A stretch of DNA of 64,000 nucleotides, from positions 310,001 to 374,000 of the forward strand of contig JAIWNI010000013.1 of NCBI GenBank assembly GCA_025331435.1. The letters run 5' to 3'. Within the stretch, counting starts at the first letter, position 1. Every line of letters starts with the position of its first letter. Under the pieces are notes generated by a model. It worked only from the letters and a program-made list of their open reading frames with translations. It made no database searches and was not told the origin of the DNA. This stretch comes from Choanephora cucurbitarum (lineage: Eukaryota > Mucoromycota > Mucoromycetes > Mucorales > Choanephoraceae). A program made the translations under genes and the position numbers. Positions 23,106 to 34,315 of this stretch are shown here, one piece after another.

Positions 23106-24545
23106 ATGCCTATTTTCATGGACCAAACAATACTCGAACCAACAAAGGACGCACTCCCTACAGTTAAATTCAGACCTGATGCAGACATTGGTGCTTATTA
23201 TACACCTGATACAACATCTACCGACACTGATTTGATATGGTCACTCGCCAGTATCCTGTTTAAACCAGACATAGCCTTAGTGGGACGTTGGCTTCGAGAT
23301 CTCATCAAACCAGGATTAGAGAGTCAATTGGAACGAACCAGCAAGATCTATCCAGATGATCCATTTGTCCGTACCTTTGTCTATCTATCCTTTGGTCAGC
23401 GAGATCTAGCTGCCGAATCAGCTCAAGAGAACAACGATTATTCATTAGGCATGTACATTGTGCACTCTGAACTAAAGGATCTGATGACAGTTGTAAGAGA
23501 ACAGATTGCTTCCTTTAAGCTGAAGGGTGAATGGAAGACGATGTCTGTCTTTCACAAAAAATGTTGGTATACCATTGCAGGCGATGTAGGCTTTATGATT
23601 GAGGATGATTTTGTGGTGACAGAAGGTGTCTATTGGCAATCGACTCTTGGCATGTATGTGTGGTATGTCAATCGACAAGGCACTCTCAGTTTGGTCCAAT
23701 ACAACAAAGCGTTGGATAAATCAATAGCCGATATTCATCACCTTCGCACTGTTCAACATACAGCCTTACCTGATACCAGCTGTCTATGGTATCAACTGCT
23801 GCAGTTCTTTAAGGGTGATAAGAAAGTGGCTCATCTTGAAGAATGGCCTCTAGATCTCGTCTTCTTGCTCTCTCTCTATCACCCAGAGAGTGGCATGGAT
23901 GAGTCGTTTGTGAAGAAATGGATCGATCAGTTGGAAAGAATGGATATGGCTGAATGGGCTATCTATGCTTCCTTTTTCCTAAAGAAGTAAGTAAAGAGAT
24001 AGCATCGCATTCTAGATTACTTAGTTGTCATCTTGTTAGTCCTCAACAGCATGTCAGTTATTTATTAAGGCAATGTGAATGGCAAGATGAGTCCAGATTG
24101 CTGAATGAATATCATATTCCAAAGAAACAGATCCAGATTGCAAAAGCATTGAATGCACATGATGCGTGGGATTATGAGGCGGAATATAAACATTTGGTTG
24201 AAGGTGGACTGTTTGATCAAGCCAAATTAGCCCTTCTTCATTTTTTGTTGCCAAAGTTATTTCAAAGTAATCATCATTATGTTCTATATGCTATTCATGA
24301 CTCATTCTTTGTTAGATACTGAAAAGGATATCACTCTCGGTCTTGAATTCATTCAAAAGATTCCTACTGAACACCAAGATGAACAGATAAAATTACTTGA
24401 ACAAGCCTATCGTCACCTTCTATCTTCACCTCTAATGGACGTGACCTTATTGAAAAATCAACTGAACATGCTTAAGCAATCATACCCTTCAAGAAACGTA
24501 AATGAACTTTTAGAAGATGTGATGTTAGCTATCGAATTAAACTAA
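23106..24545 (+). CDS. NUP96: Nucleoporin Nup96 (Nup145C-like), stand-alone and short
   Basis: Exons 23106-23986, 24040-24266 and 24316-24545; 1338 nt, 445 aa. The protein matches the Nup96 helical domain: LIWSLASILF near the start, then WLRDLIKPGLE, then AQENNDYSLGMYI (the 'gD..La.ll' helix), then WKTMSVFHKKCWYTIAGDVGF and WQSTLGMYVWYVNRQ (the LdW-r-La-hlWY helix). Nup96 is a scaffold component of the Y-complex of the nuclear pore. In most fungi it is made as the C-terminal half of a Nup98-Nup96 (Nup145/Nup189) precursor that cleaves itself. Here an in-frame stop lies 18 bases before the chosen ATG, and the upstream gene is on the other strand, so there is no Nup98 part. The Sec13-binding segment that normally precedes this solenoid is also not visible. 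Convergent with the next gene, 18 bp between stop codons. Confidence 0.82.
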
Positions 24546-24563
24546 ATAAAAAATGATTCTGTT

Positions 24564-24896
24564 TTATTGAAGTCTGACATAAGTAGTTGTGTATCGGTTA
24601 TAGGCTAACACAAGAGCAACACCAGTGATCAAACCCTTGTAGAAATTGATGGCAGCAGGCGATGTTAACATGTTTTCTGCTTCTTGGATCTTGGGTCCAG
24701 CCTTCTGTTTGAGGTCAGCCAATTCTGCCTTCAATCGATTGACTTCATCTTCTGCTATCTGAGTTGCCTTGGCAGCCTTCTCGGGTGCATTATCCAACAT
24801 TTGATCTACTTTGTTTGCAGCTTCATGTGCACCTGAACTCACTTGATTAGCTACCTCGTCTGTCTTTTGAGCTGCCTTTTGACTGTTGCTTGACAT
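24564..24896 (-). CDS. Small Ala/Lys-rich helical protein with C-terminal hydrophobic segment
   Basis: 110 aa, single exon, start at the ATG at 24896 (MSSNSQKAAQ). Residues 5-80 form a continuous amphipathic helix pattern rich in Ala, Lys, Glu and Gln (AAQKTDEVANQVSSGAHEAA; DEVNRLKAELADLKQKAG). Near the C-terminus a hydrophobic stretch (FYKGLITGVALVLAYNRY) looks like a membrane segment. That layout fits a small membrane-attached protein of the Om14 (mitochondrial outer membrane) type, but the match is by layout only. LEA- or apolipoprotein-like helical proteins are the alternative. It is convergent with Nup96 and downstream of DPH5. Confidence 0.65.
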   Translation of the reverse strand: MSSNSQKAAQKTDEVANQVSSGAHEAANKVDQMLDNAPEKAAKATQIAEDEVNRLKAELADLKQKAGPKIQEAENMLTSPAAINFYKGLITGVALVLAYNRYTTTYVRLQ

Positions 24897-25223
24897 GATA
24901 TTGTGAATAAAGAGAAGAAAAAAAAAGAGTAAAATAGGGTATTTTGTTTCTTTTTTTTTTTTTATAAATAGAATCTGAAACCCTTTTTTTTTTTTAATTC
25001 TCACTTACGTATCATCATAGGATTGACAACATAAGTTGTCTGATGTGATCTGAGACCATTCTCTGTATATTCACCGTGAAAAGAGAGAGAATGGAGAAGA
25101 CAGGGGGGGCAATAAATTCCCTTCTTTTCTTTCATTACATCAGTTATGACGAATTCAGTCTCACAGTCTCGTTGATTTTGTTGTCAATGCAGCCAATGAC
25201 ATACATTTGATAAAAACTTTTTT

Positions 25224-26135
25224 TTAATGAACATAATCTTTCTTGACAACAGCCATAAAGCTTTCAGGGTTCAAAGCATATTCCTTTACAAATTCTGCTT
25301 CCATCTCATGCATACGAGAACCAATCAAGACAAGTGAATGAAGAGGTCCTCCAAAATCAGCATCGACTAACTCTTCTAAAGTACCGGCAATGATCTTTTG
25401 TGTACTGGTACCAATACGGGCACATCCAATGGCCAATGAACTAGGCTTACAGATCCCTTCTTGACGGTTTTCTTCAATTTCCAACAACTGTTCCACAGCC
25501 TGATTGACTGTCATATAACGTGGAGGTTCATAGATCAATCGTCCTCTGATATAACACATTAGATCAAATACAAACAAGCTTTTTTTTCTTACTCTCTCTT
25601 TTTACCTTGCCATGTTTTCAATACTCTGTTCCTTTACTTTAATATCCAATAAACATAGCGTATGAAGACCAAAGCGATGGTTTTCCTTGATGCGATCATA
25701 GAAACTATCAGGTCGCCAAGTCTCGGTAAAGAAGACGATCGAGATAGTCTGTCCAAAGTTATAGAGCTGAAGACCACAGGCACCAATGGCATTCATGATA
25801 GATGCATTATGGATTACTTTGACAGGAATGTTCAATTCACGGGCACGAATGACAAGGTCAGTGTGTGTGGTGGCACCATAGGGATCACCTACGACCAAAA
25901 AGGAGACATTGACTGTATCCGCGTTGGCGAGAATAGTATCACTATCTGACTCGACCATCTCACGATCGGCAATCACGACTTCTTTGCCGTAATAGTCTTC
26001 TAGTTTTTCTTTGCCGACAGTCAAGATAGAGGTATAGGCTTCTAAATAGATACGCTCGGAGCTCTTGACAGCCTCTAAACCGGCTACTGTGATATCTTTT
26101 TCATCACCTAAACCAAGACCTACAACATAAAGCAT
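25224..26135 (-). CDS. DPH5: Diphthine methyl ester synthase (diphthamide biosynthesis methyltransferase)
   Basis: Exons 26135-25606 and 25545-25224; 852 nt, 283 aa, the normal length for eukaryotic Dph5. It is a tetrapyrrole-methylase-fold enzyme: it starts [16 protein letters not shown], followed by [10 protein letters not shown], the SAM-loop [16 protein letters not shown], then [20 protein letters not shown] and [12 protein letters not shown]. The second exon begins at the family-typical [11 protein letters not shown]. It uses SAM to methylate the intermediate on the histidine of elongation factor 2, the second stage of diphthamide formation in the cytosol. Divergent from AMP deaminase with 233 bp between starts, which contain pyrimidine and purine tracts on each side. 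Assignment very secure. Confidence 0.97.
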
Positions 26136-26368
26136 TTTGTGAAATAAAAAAAAAAAAGTTGAATGGCTGTCAAAAAAAAAAGGGGGGGAGATCCAATAAA
26201 ACAGAGTCACTTTATATCTGTGTTATTTCCATGGAAAAAGAGTTCTTTAAGAGAATCATTCTCTTCGCCGAATTAAATTCATGCGGCATGATTTTCTAGA
26301 TGGGGTTTTAAAATAGAGATACAACTTATTTTTCCCCCTCTTTTTCTCTTTTTCTTTTTTTTATAACT

Positions 26369-28954
26369 ATGCCACTTGAAGACGATAGAGAGACACCTTT
26401 CTTTGATTATCATCATCAAAGGGCAATACAAGATGTAACTTGATTCATACAAAATCACAAATTCTGATAACTCATTTGATACATTAGCATGATAGTCGAT
26501 ACTTTGGTCAAACAGGTCTCAGTCAATCGTTTGATAACGCGTCAGACGATGAGATAGAAGATGAAATCATTCAACAACGCCATCTACCTACTATTCCTCT
26601 TACTTCAGCTACCAACGATGTACCTGCCAATATCCTCAATAAAGGTAATTTGAAATAACAAAAAAGAATAGAAATCTAAATTTTATTTTTTTAAAAAGAC
26701 GAAGGAATTACAGCTGAATTACGTGAATTATACAACACATTTCAAAAATGTTTGGATTTACGTGAGAAATACATGGAAAGATCCAAGCAACGTTTTGAGG
26801 ATAACCCAAAGAACAGGGAAGATTGGGAAATCTATCCCCCACCTCCTCCACCTTCTTGGCCATTGCCTTCTCCTGAAGAACTGGCAAGAAGAAAGGAAAA
26901 GGAAAGGCAGAGAGAAGCAGATCCTACAGGTTCTGTTGGTATTGATTTCGATATCAATACAGTCATCATTCCCAAAGCACATGAAGTAAATCCAGTCTAA
27001 GAAAAAAAAGTCTGTTTTGCTTATCTTTTTTTTTTCTATAGTATACCTATGGTGTAGGCACAGATGGATTCTATCATGTCTATCGATCCCAAGAAGGTAA
27101 GTTAGGATAACCAAGATACATATACTGCATCATAAACTCAAAAGACTCAAGACAAAGACAACCGAACACCCGCTTATCAAATTCCTTCATGCCGAGATTT
27201 CTTTGAAGACCTTGACTTCATCCTGACATCCATCAGTGACGGACCTGCCAAGAGTTTTGCTTTCAGAAGACTACGCTACCTAGACTCCAAGTGGCAAATG
27301 TACATCTTACTGAACGAATTCCAAGAACTCGCCGATTCCAAAAGTGTACCTCATCGAGACTTTTACAATGTCCGTAAGGTCGATACACACGTCCACCACT
27401 CAAGCTGCATGAACCAGAAACACATGCTGCGATTCATCAAGTCCAAGATAAAGAAAAGTCCCGATGACGTCGTGATCTACCGTGACAACGAACACCTCAC
27501 GCTCCAGGGCGTCTTTGACAGTCTGGGCTTGACGGCCTATGATCTCAGTATCGATACGCTGGACATGCATGCCCACAAGGACTCCTTTCATCGATTCGAC
27601 AAGTTCAATCTAAAGTACAATCCGATTGGCGAAAGTCGATTGAGAGAGATCTTCATGAAGACAGACAATTACATTCAAGGTCGTTATCTGGCTGAGATCA
27701 CGCGTGAGGTCGTGTCCGATCTGGAATCGAGTAAGTACCAGATGGCCGAATACCGTGTCTCGGTCTATGGTCGATCGATCCATGAATGGGACAAGCTGGC
27801 CAAATGGGTGATTGACAACAAACTCCTGTCGCCTAATGTCCGTTGGTTGATTCAGGTCCCTCGACTCTATAATATCTACAAGGCCTCAGGCATCATTGAT
27901 CATTTTGGCGATATTATCAAAAGTAAGTAATATAAGGAGAGCTTGAATAAAAAAAGCGACTGATCCTCTCTTTTTAAAAGATCTCTTTGAGCCTCTGTTT
28001 GAAGTGACCAAGGACCCTACTTCTCATCCTGAACTCTATGTGTTTCTCCAGAGAGTGGTCGGGTTTGATTCGGTCGATGATGAAAGTAAAGTAGAGCGAT
28101 CAGGTTATTACGAATTCCCACTCCCCAAGGACTGGACCAGTCCCTCCAATCCGCCCTACAGCTATTACCTCTACTACCTCTATTCTAACCTGGCCTCCCT
28201 CAACCATTGGCGACAACAACGCGGATTCAACACCTTTGTCCTCCGACCTCACTGTGGCGAGGCAGGCAACACAGACCACTTGGCGGCTGCCTTCCTGACC
28301 TCCCAAGGGATCAGCCACGGCATCCTGTTACGCAAGGTGCCTGCCCTACAATACCTCTACTACCTTGCTCAGATCGGCATTGCCATGTCCCCTCTCTCCA
28401 ACAATGCCCTCTTTCTGACATACGAACGCAACCCGCTCCCTCAATTCTTTCAACGCGGCCTCAACATCTCGCTCTCGACCGATGATCCACTCCAGTTCCA
28501 TTTCACACGCGAACCTCTGATGGAAGAGTACAGTGTGGCTGCTCAGATCTGGAAGCTGAGTCCGACCGATATGTGTGAACTGGCACGGAACTCGGTCCTT
28601 CAGTGTGGTTGGGAACATAAGGTCAAACAACACTGGATCGGCAAGCACTATACCGAGCCTGGCGTCAGAGGGAACGCGATGGGCAAGACGAACGTGCCTG
28701 ACATTCGTGTGGATTATCGATACGAAACCCTGATGGAAGAACTGAATGCCTTGAGACGGTATGCGCCTCGAGAGACAGGTGGTGAAGGGGCTGATCTGAA
28801 GCAGATGACACAGCGAGAGATGGTGGGGATTGCAGCGTTGGCAGAAACTCGGCTACAAAAGGATTGGCAACACGATCGCAGGGATTCTTTTCCTGGTGTG
28901 GCTGTGGTTGCTGAACGGGCTAGACAGAGACGATGGAGTCAAACAAAACAATAA
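26369..28954 (+). CDS. AMD1: AMP deaminase
   Basis: Six exons: 26369-26434, 26488-26644, 26699-26985, 27042-27096, 27152-27922 and 27981-28954; 2310 nt, 769 aa. The enzyme converts AMP to IMP in the cytosol (purine nucleotide cycle). Seen: the AMPD lead-in KCLDLREKY and [12 protein letters not shown]; the first metal site [28 protein letters not shown] with the later His; and the catalytic Asp pair in [10 protein letters not shown] followed by [13 protein letters not shown]. The first 80 residues are acidic and poorly conserved, as in other AMP deaminases. The 5' end was chosen so that exon 1 joins exon 2 at an AG at 26487; the AG at 26515 would break the frame. The short exon 2 N-terminus is therefore the least certain part. 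Exon 5 and 6 have noticeably higher GC than the flanks. Confidence 0.96.
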
Positions 28955-29190
28955 AAAAAAAATTTAAGGTAGCGACCCGGGCTGAACACTTGACGTCAGC
29001 TCAAGTAGACTACCCCATTTTTTCAAAAAAGTTTATGCTGAAAGTCCCCCTACAAGCGGGGTTTTGTTTTGTTGTGACGCACATTTTGTTTATTCTCTAG
29101 TTTTTTTCTCTTTTTTTTTTTTTTTTTGTCAAGAAGAGACCTTCATTTTCTACATTAACTTAAACCCCACTCTCCTATTGAAACACAATC

Positions 29191-30844
29191 ATGCTTTCTT
29201 CAACTGCTGTTAAAAGTAATGCAACCATAACATGCTGGATTCAGTCCTAACCATTTCCTCTAGACATCAGTCGTTCTTCCCTTTTCAACCAAACTGTAAG
29301 CAAGACAACAACAGAAAAGACAGACGCATTAACCTTTTTATTTTATTAGCGTCATGTACACGATTTGACTTTGAGAAAGAAGACAGGTCAACCCATGCTT
29401 AAATATGGTTTGGGTGGCAGGTAAATTGAATGAAGCACTGTCATGAATGGATAATGTAAACCTTTTGTTAGATCATCTACCAATGGTCATATTGCTACTG
29501 TCTTTGGTTGTACTGGTTTCTTGGGTCGTTATGTTGTCAACAAGCTTGGTAATGAGAAAAAAGATAAGATAGAGAATACATAGCTCACACAATTTTTTTT
29601 ATAGCTAGACAAGGTACACAAGTTGTTGTTGCCTACCGTGACCCTGATGAAGCCAGACATCTTAAGGTAGCTGGTGATTTGGGTCAAATTGTTCCTTTGG
29701 AATTCGACTTGAAGAATAAGCAACAATTGGATGAATGTGTTCGTCACTCTGATATTGTTTATAACTTGATTGGTCGTGATTACGAAACAAAGTAAAGTTG
29801 AACCCTATTGAAAGTAAGGGCTGTATATACTGATTGTGTGTCAATAGGAACTTTACTTTTGATGCTGTTCATGTAGATGGTGCACGTAGCATTGCTGAAG
29901 CCTGTGCTGAAAACAATGTTGCTCGATTTGTTCAAGTCTCTGCCTTGAATGCTGCTGAAGATGCTAGCTCTAAATTCCTTCGTAGCAAGGTATAACTAGA
30001 AGCAATTAATAGATGAATATAAGCACTCATGATCTTTATAGGCTTTAGGTGAAAAGGCAGTGCGTGAAGTGATTCCTGATGCTACCATTGTTCGTCCTGG
30101 TATTATGTGGGGTCATGAAGATCGTTTCTTGAACAGAATTGGTGGTAAAACTCATTTTTTATTATCATGGATCCATTTTTTTTAAAATTATTATTATTTT
30201 TTTAGAGGATGCTGGTTGGCAATATTATGTCAATGAAGGTAAAACCAAGATTCGCCCTGTTTCTGTAAGTGATTCTATATATAATAAAGGGTAAAGGGAA
30301 CTGATAAGATAGGATAGGCCATTGATGTTGCCCATGCTCTTGAAGTCATGTTGAATGCTGAATCTACTATGGGTAAGACCTATGAACTCTATGGTCCTAA
30401 AGAATACACTGTCAAGGATATCTTTGATCTTGCTCGTGAGATATCCATGAAGCCTCTTCCTATCCGTAGTGCTCCTACACCTGTCTTTAAGTAAGTTAGA
30501 TAAGAAAGTATATAGTATGATGGTTAATCTATTCAATAGGGCCATTGCTACCATCATGGATAAGTTGCCTTATAACCAAATGATCAGTCCTGATTTGATT
30601 GAGAGAGTAAGTAAAATAGAGAGAGAGAAAGTGTACATAGATTAACAGTTGAATGTAGATGACATTGGATGATAAGATCACACCTGGTGCACTTACCTTT
30701 AAGGATTTGTATATTGAACCTACTCATCTGGAGACTGTTGCCATTCAATTCTTGAGAAGATTCCGTAGTAACGCTGTCTTTGATCTTCCTTATGAAAAGG
30801 GTGAAGGTCAAGTTCAAAAGGGTGTTTATCACATTATTGATTAA
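29191..30844 (+). CDS. NDUFA9: Mitochondrial complex I 40-kDa subunit (NDUFA9 homologue)
   Basis: Eleven exons: 29191-29215, 29264-29295, 29350-29420, 29472-29548, 29605-29791, 29848-29989, 30042-30144, 30206-30264, 30318-30490, 30540-30606 and 30659-30844. The sum is 1122 nt, 373 aa. The first about 30 residues are basic and hydroxylated (mitochondrial presequence, with ISRSSLF and LRKKTG). Then comes the extended short-chain dehydrogenase/reductase fold with the nucleotide-binding motif [13 protein letters not shown], followed by the characteristic [39 protein letters not shown] and [10 protein letters not shown]. It is an accessory subunit of NADH:ubiquinone oxidoreductase that holds an NADPH. 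Intron density is the highest in the window, with three exons under 60 nt. It follows AMP deaminase by 236 bp and converges on the cyclin gene. The stop lies just before an A-run. Confidence 0.96.
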
Positions 30845-31104
30845 AAAAAAAAAAGTCTTTTTTAGTAAAAAATTTCCGTTCTTGGGGGGGTTTAGAGAAA
30901 TAATAATTTTAGCGTCATTTGTTTATTTTAATAGGGTAAAAATCAAAATGAGTCATTTAAAGAGAGAGAGAGGCTGATTTTATTTTTTGGGGGAGTAAAA
31001 AAAAAATTTTTTTTTCTTTACTAGAGTCTAAACACTCTCCCTAAATGTTAAAGAAAATGCGATAATATATTACAAAATAATGAAAATGTCTTCATATAAA
31101 TAAT

Positions 31105-31924
31105 TTAAGATAAACAAGTACGCTTTGATTCTGTTGATTCTACAACAGAATGTCTTCTCTTCCTGCTGGGTGACGTAGGCATATAAGCATCTTCATCTAA
31201 AGGAGGCGAAGGTAAACATTGCTGAGCTTTCTTGAGTAACCCAGGTGGTGTGCGTAAGATGGGAGGGGATGGTATGGTATCGGATTGGATCTGAATGACA
31301 GGATGATTGATTCTCAAATGAGCCTGAAGCATCAAGATCCATTGATCATAGGTATCCTTCTTGACAAACAGACGATAATCCAAGAGTTCCAACATCACTT
31401 TTTCAGCATGATTGATTTCCTGTACATTCAGACCACTGACCTTACTCCAGGCAGAGTTCTTGTAGGTCTTGTCCTGAAGGTATTTATGGGCTGAAATCAA
31501 GGCAGCCAGAAACATCCTTCTTCCACAGGACACATAGACATCACTCTTCTTTTCCTGGACACGGGGACGAATACGGAAGAGATAGAAGATGGCCAGTTGA
31601 AGGGTGGAGTGGGTTGTACGGGAATGTTTGAGGATATGATGAAGAAAGGTGTTGAGGTCAGCAATTGGTTTATGGCTTGTAGGGTGAGATAAGATGGAAT
31701 TAGGCCAAATAGAGGCAATCACCTGTACAGTGACATCTAATCCTATATGTCAGTTATTTTATATCATTGACTGTCATTTCCTTTTATTTACCAACAAGTG
31801 CACTGACATAGGACTTTTGTTGTTCATGTAATTGTTGCTTCAATCCATTCTGTAAGGCACGATTCATCAAGAGAGATAAAAGCTGAGGTTGAGTCAGGTG
31901 ATCATTAGACTGCGCAACTGCCAT
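31105..31924 (-). CDS. Pcl1/Pho80-type cyclin (Pho85-like CDK partner)
   Basis: Exons 31924-31792 and 31742-31105; 771 nt, 256 aa. The cyclin box spans about residues 45-170: VTVQVIASIWPNS, FLHHILKHSRTTHSTLQLAIFYLFRI, GRRMFLAALISAHKYLQDKTY, AWSKVSGLNVQEINHAEKVMLELLDYRLFV. The last motif (W-x-K-x-SGL-x-x-x-EIN) is diagnostic of the Pcl/Pho80 family rather than of mitotic cyclins. Such cyclins activate Pho85/Cdk5-type kinases and control G1 events, polarity or phosphate response. The C-terminus (about 190-256) is disordered, with SPP and TPP phosphorylation-type sites and a basic cluster SPSRKRRHS. Subclass (Pcl1/2/9 versus Pcl5) cannot be decided by eye. Confidence 0.88.
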
Positions 31925-33143
31925 GGTTATTTTTTATAATGAAAATTATGCAAGAAATAATAAATTAAAAGATATATTCACAAGAAAAAAAAATGATGAT
32001 AATAATAATAATATATGCAATATAAAAAGCGTTATTTTCTAGTATTGTTGTAATTCTGGTTTGTTTCTTAAATCAAAAATGGGGGAGAAGGCTAAAGAAA
32101 AAAAAAATCGGCAATGGTTTCTTTTTCTTTCTTTTTTTTTCTTTAGTGTTTTCTTTTTTTTTTTCTCCAACTATTTAAGCGAAAATAAAAGTAGTCATTT
32201 TGGGAAATACGATAAAAGGGGGGAATTACAAAATAAAATAAAAAAGAAAGGGATGAAAGAAAAGAAAAAAAAAGATAGAAAGACGGATGATTAAAATATA
32301 AAAAAAAAGTTGAGTGAGTCATTTGTGACCTATTGATTGGCTATGAGTATTTTACCAATAAAAAAGAAAAATAGAATTCAGAGCAAAATGACTCAAAAGT
32401 AACACAGACCTATGAATTTTCATATTGCGTTTCAGGCACTCTCATTGCTTGAAAAGGAGACCTGACACTTAAAAGGAAATCTTATCCTCCTATTATCTCA
32501 CGGTCTCTTTTGTGTGTTACTCTGTGTAATCCTCAAGAATCTAGTTTGACAAGCATAGAGAGTACATGCGCTTTATTGTGGTTCAAATAGAATGAGTTTG
32601 AATCTATTCTATCTCTCGGTAAAACAATGTTGCTTTTACCACTCTTTTTAGAACAAAGTTCATTCTGTCATTTGATTGGTGTATTCTAAGCAAGAGAAGT
32701 GTTTTCTAGTTGAGATTGAAATGATAGTGTCTTATATAATCAATTCATCCATTCAGGGCCCTTGTTTGGATCAAGATGGATTACATCTTTCTTTCTTTCT
32801 CTTTTTTTTTCTTTAACAAACATGGTAATTCTATCTAAGCTACCATTCATCTTTATTAGGTTTAGATACCAGTAAGCTATCTACCTATAGAAGGAGAGAA
32901 TAATAGATGATGTCTCTCTCTCTCTATTCAAGAAGACATACTAACTCATCATTTTCATTTGTAAAGATACTATGTAGGCATAAAATAAAGGGGGGGGGGG
33001 CCTTGATAGAAAATTTAGCGGAGACTTTTTTTTTCAAATAGACCTCACGTGCCGAGACAGAATAAACTCCCCTCTATTACGTATCTCTTTCTTTATTTTA
33101 TTTTCTCTCTCTCTCTCTCTCTTTAATATATATATATACAATT
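31925..33143. other. Divergent intergenic region between cyclin and A20/AN1 genes
   Basis: 1.2 kb with A- and T-tracts, a G10 run at about 32991-33000, a CACGTG-type E-box core (TCACGTGCC at about 33046) and a CT microsatellite followed by a (TA)n run (33106-33137) directly before the A20/AN1 start. An open frame at 32061-32294 is lysine/phenylalanine low-complexity and not credible as a gene. Confidence 0.5.
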
Positions 33144-33753
33144 ATGGAAGATAATAATGTACCTGAAGCACCTTCACCCTGTACTGCTGGTTGTGGGTTT
33201 TATGGCAATAAGATCTATAACAACATGTGCAGCAAGTGCTTTAAAGAGCACGATGAACGGAATAAAAACAGTAAGCAATAGAGTACAAGATTGATTGTGT
33301 ATCTAACAAGTACATGATAGATACACCCAAGGAAGAACCAGTGACACCCAGAACAGAGTATATTCAGCCTATCAAAGAAACCATCATAGAACCAGAAGAG
33401 AAGGATGAAAAACCAACACAAAAGAACAAAGGACGTTGTTTCTCATGTCGTTCAAAAGTAAGCAACACGAAAGCATGATCAACAATGATATTGATTGTTT
33501 CTGTATAGATTCCACTTGCTAAACAATTAACCAATAAATGTCGATGTGATTATGTCTTTTGTGATACACACCGGTATCCAGATAAACATGATTGTACATT
33601 TGATCATGCACAAAATGATAAAAGTAAAAATGATAGTGTTATTTTGGAATTCATAGTTTAACTTTGTTATTCTTAGATATCTTGGCCAAAAATAATCCGA
33701 AATTAAATGACAAACCTCGTGGTGGTAATTCTTTTCAACGTATTGATAGTTAA
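33144..33753 (+). CDS. A20/AN1 zinc-finger stress-associated protein (ZFAND5/6-like)
   Basis: Exons 33144-33270, 33321-33457, 33509-33623 and 33677-33753; 456 nt, 151 aa. An N-terminal A20 finger has cysteines 13, 17, 29 and 32 (CTAGCGFYGN, then CSKC), the Cx3C-x11-Cx2C spacing of the family. A Pro/Glu/Lys-rich linker follows, then a C-terminal AN1 finger: CFSC, CRC, FCDTHRYPDKHDC. This exact two-finger arrangement defines the plant SAP / animal ZFAND5-6 group, which binds ubiquitin or the proteasome and acts in stress responses. It ends with GGNSFQRI, close to the family's usual C-terminus. Length is typical. It starts a run of tightly packed plus-strand genes. Confidence 0.92.
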
Positions 33754-33887
33754 TAAAATACATGCATCATGGGATAACCGCAGACAATGACACCATATAA
33801 ACTGCGCTACTTTTATCATGGGATACATTAGAATTTTCTATATAAATCCAGTTGTTTTCTTTTTTTTTTTTTTTGTTTCTTTAGATC

Positions 33888-34265
33888 ATGAATAGTTATT
33901 ATACACACTTATCATTTTATAAACTTGAACAGTTTAACATAAACACATCTAGTCTGGCAACATTTGTACTTGTCAGAAACAGTCTGATCACTGAACTCAA
34001 TCGACAACAACAATCAAGGCAAGATAAGGAAGAAGAAAGTGAAGAAGAAATCTATCTTTATTCTGATTCTGACTCTGAAGAAGAAGAAGAAGAAGAAATC
34101 TGGTTAGATCACTGTATACATGAATTAGAAGAAGAAGAAGAAGAAGAAGATATACCATCTCATAAAGAAATACAGCCTACATTGTATTTATATGAAGATG
34201 ATGAAGAAGAAGAAGAAGAAAATCTTATCAATTATTATCACTCATTTCCTATCATTCATGTTTAA
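33888..34265 (+). CDS. Small, very acidic hypothetical protein
   Basis: 125 aa, single exon. The first 45 residues are of ordinary composition (YKLEQF, FVLVRNSLITELNR). The rest alternates Glu/Asp runs (three blocks of 6-8 acidic residues) with hydrophobic, aromatic islands: IYLYSD, IWLDHCIHEL, TLYLYED, LINYYHSFP. The acidic blocks are encoded by GAA/GAT repeats. A possible TATA element (TATATAAAT, about 33839) and a long C/T tract precede the start. It lies 134 bp after the A20/AN1 gene and 50 bp before the CANIN-domain gene. I do not recognise a family. The acidic/aromatic pattern could suit a histone- or basic-protein-binding factor, but that is speculation. Confidence 0.55.
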   Translation: MNSYYTHLSFYKLEQFNINTSSLATFVLVRNSLITELNRQQQSRQDKEEESEEEIYLYSDSDSEEEEEEEIWLDHCIHELEEEEEEEDIPSHKEIQPTLYLYEDDEEEEEENLINYYHSFPIIHV

Positions 34266-34315
34266 TTTCATTCTCCCTAGTGCAGGCTTTTAATTTATTT
34301 CTTTATTAAATAAAC

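Noticed and set aside
26515..26520. AG before GTCTCAGTC as the acceptor of the first AMP deaminase intron
   Set aside because: It puts exon 2 out of frame; the AG at 26487 keeps the frame and has a branch-like CTGATAAC upstream.
32991..33000. G10 run (also G/C runs near 38335, 50070 and 56627) as structural elements
   Set aside because: Single homopolymers without the four-tract pattern of a quadruplex; they may simply be sequencing-prone sites.
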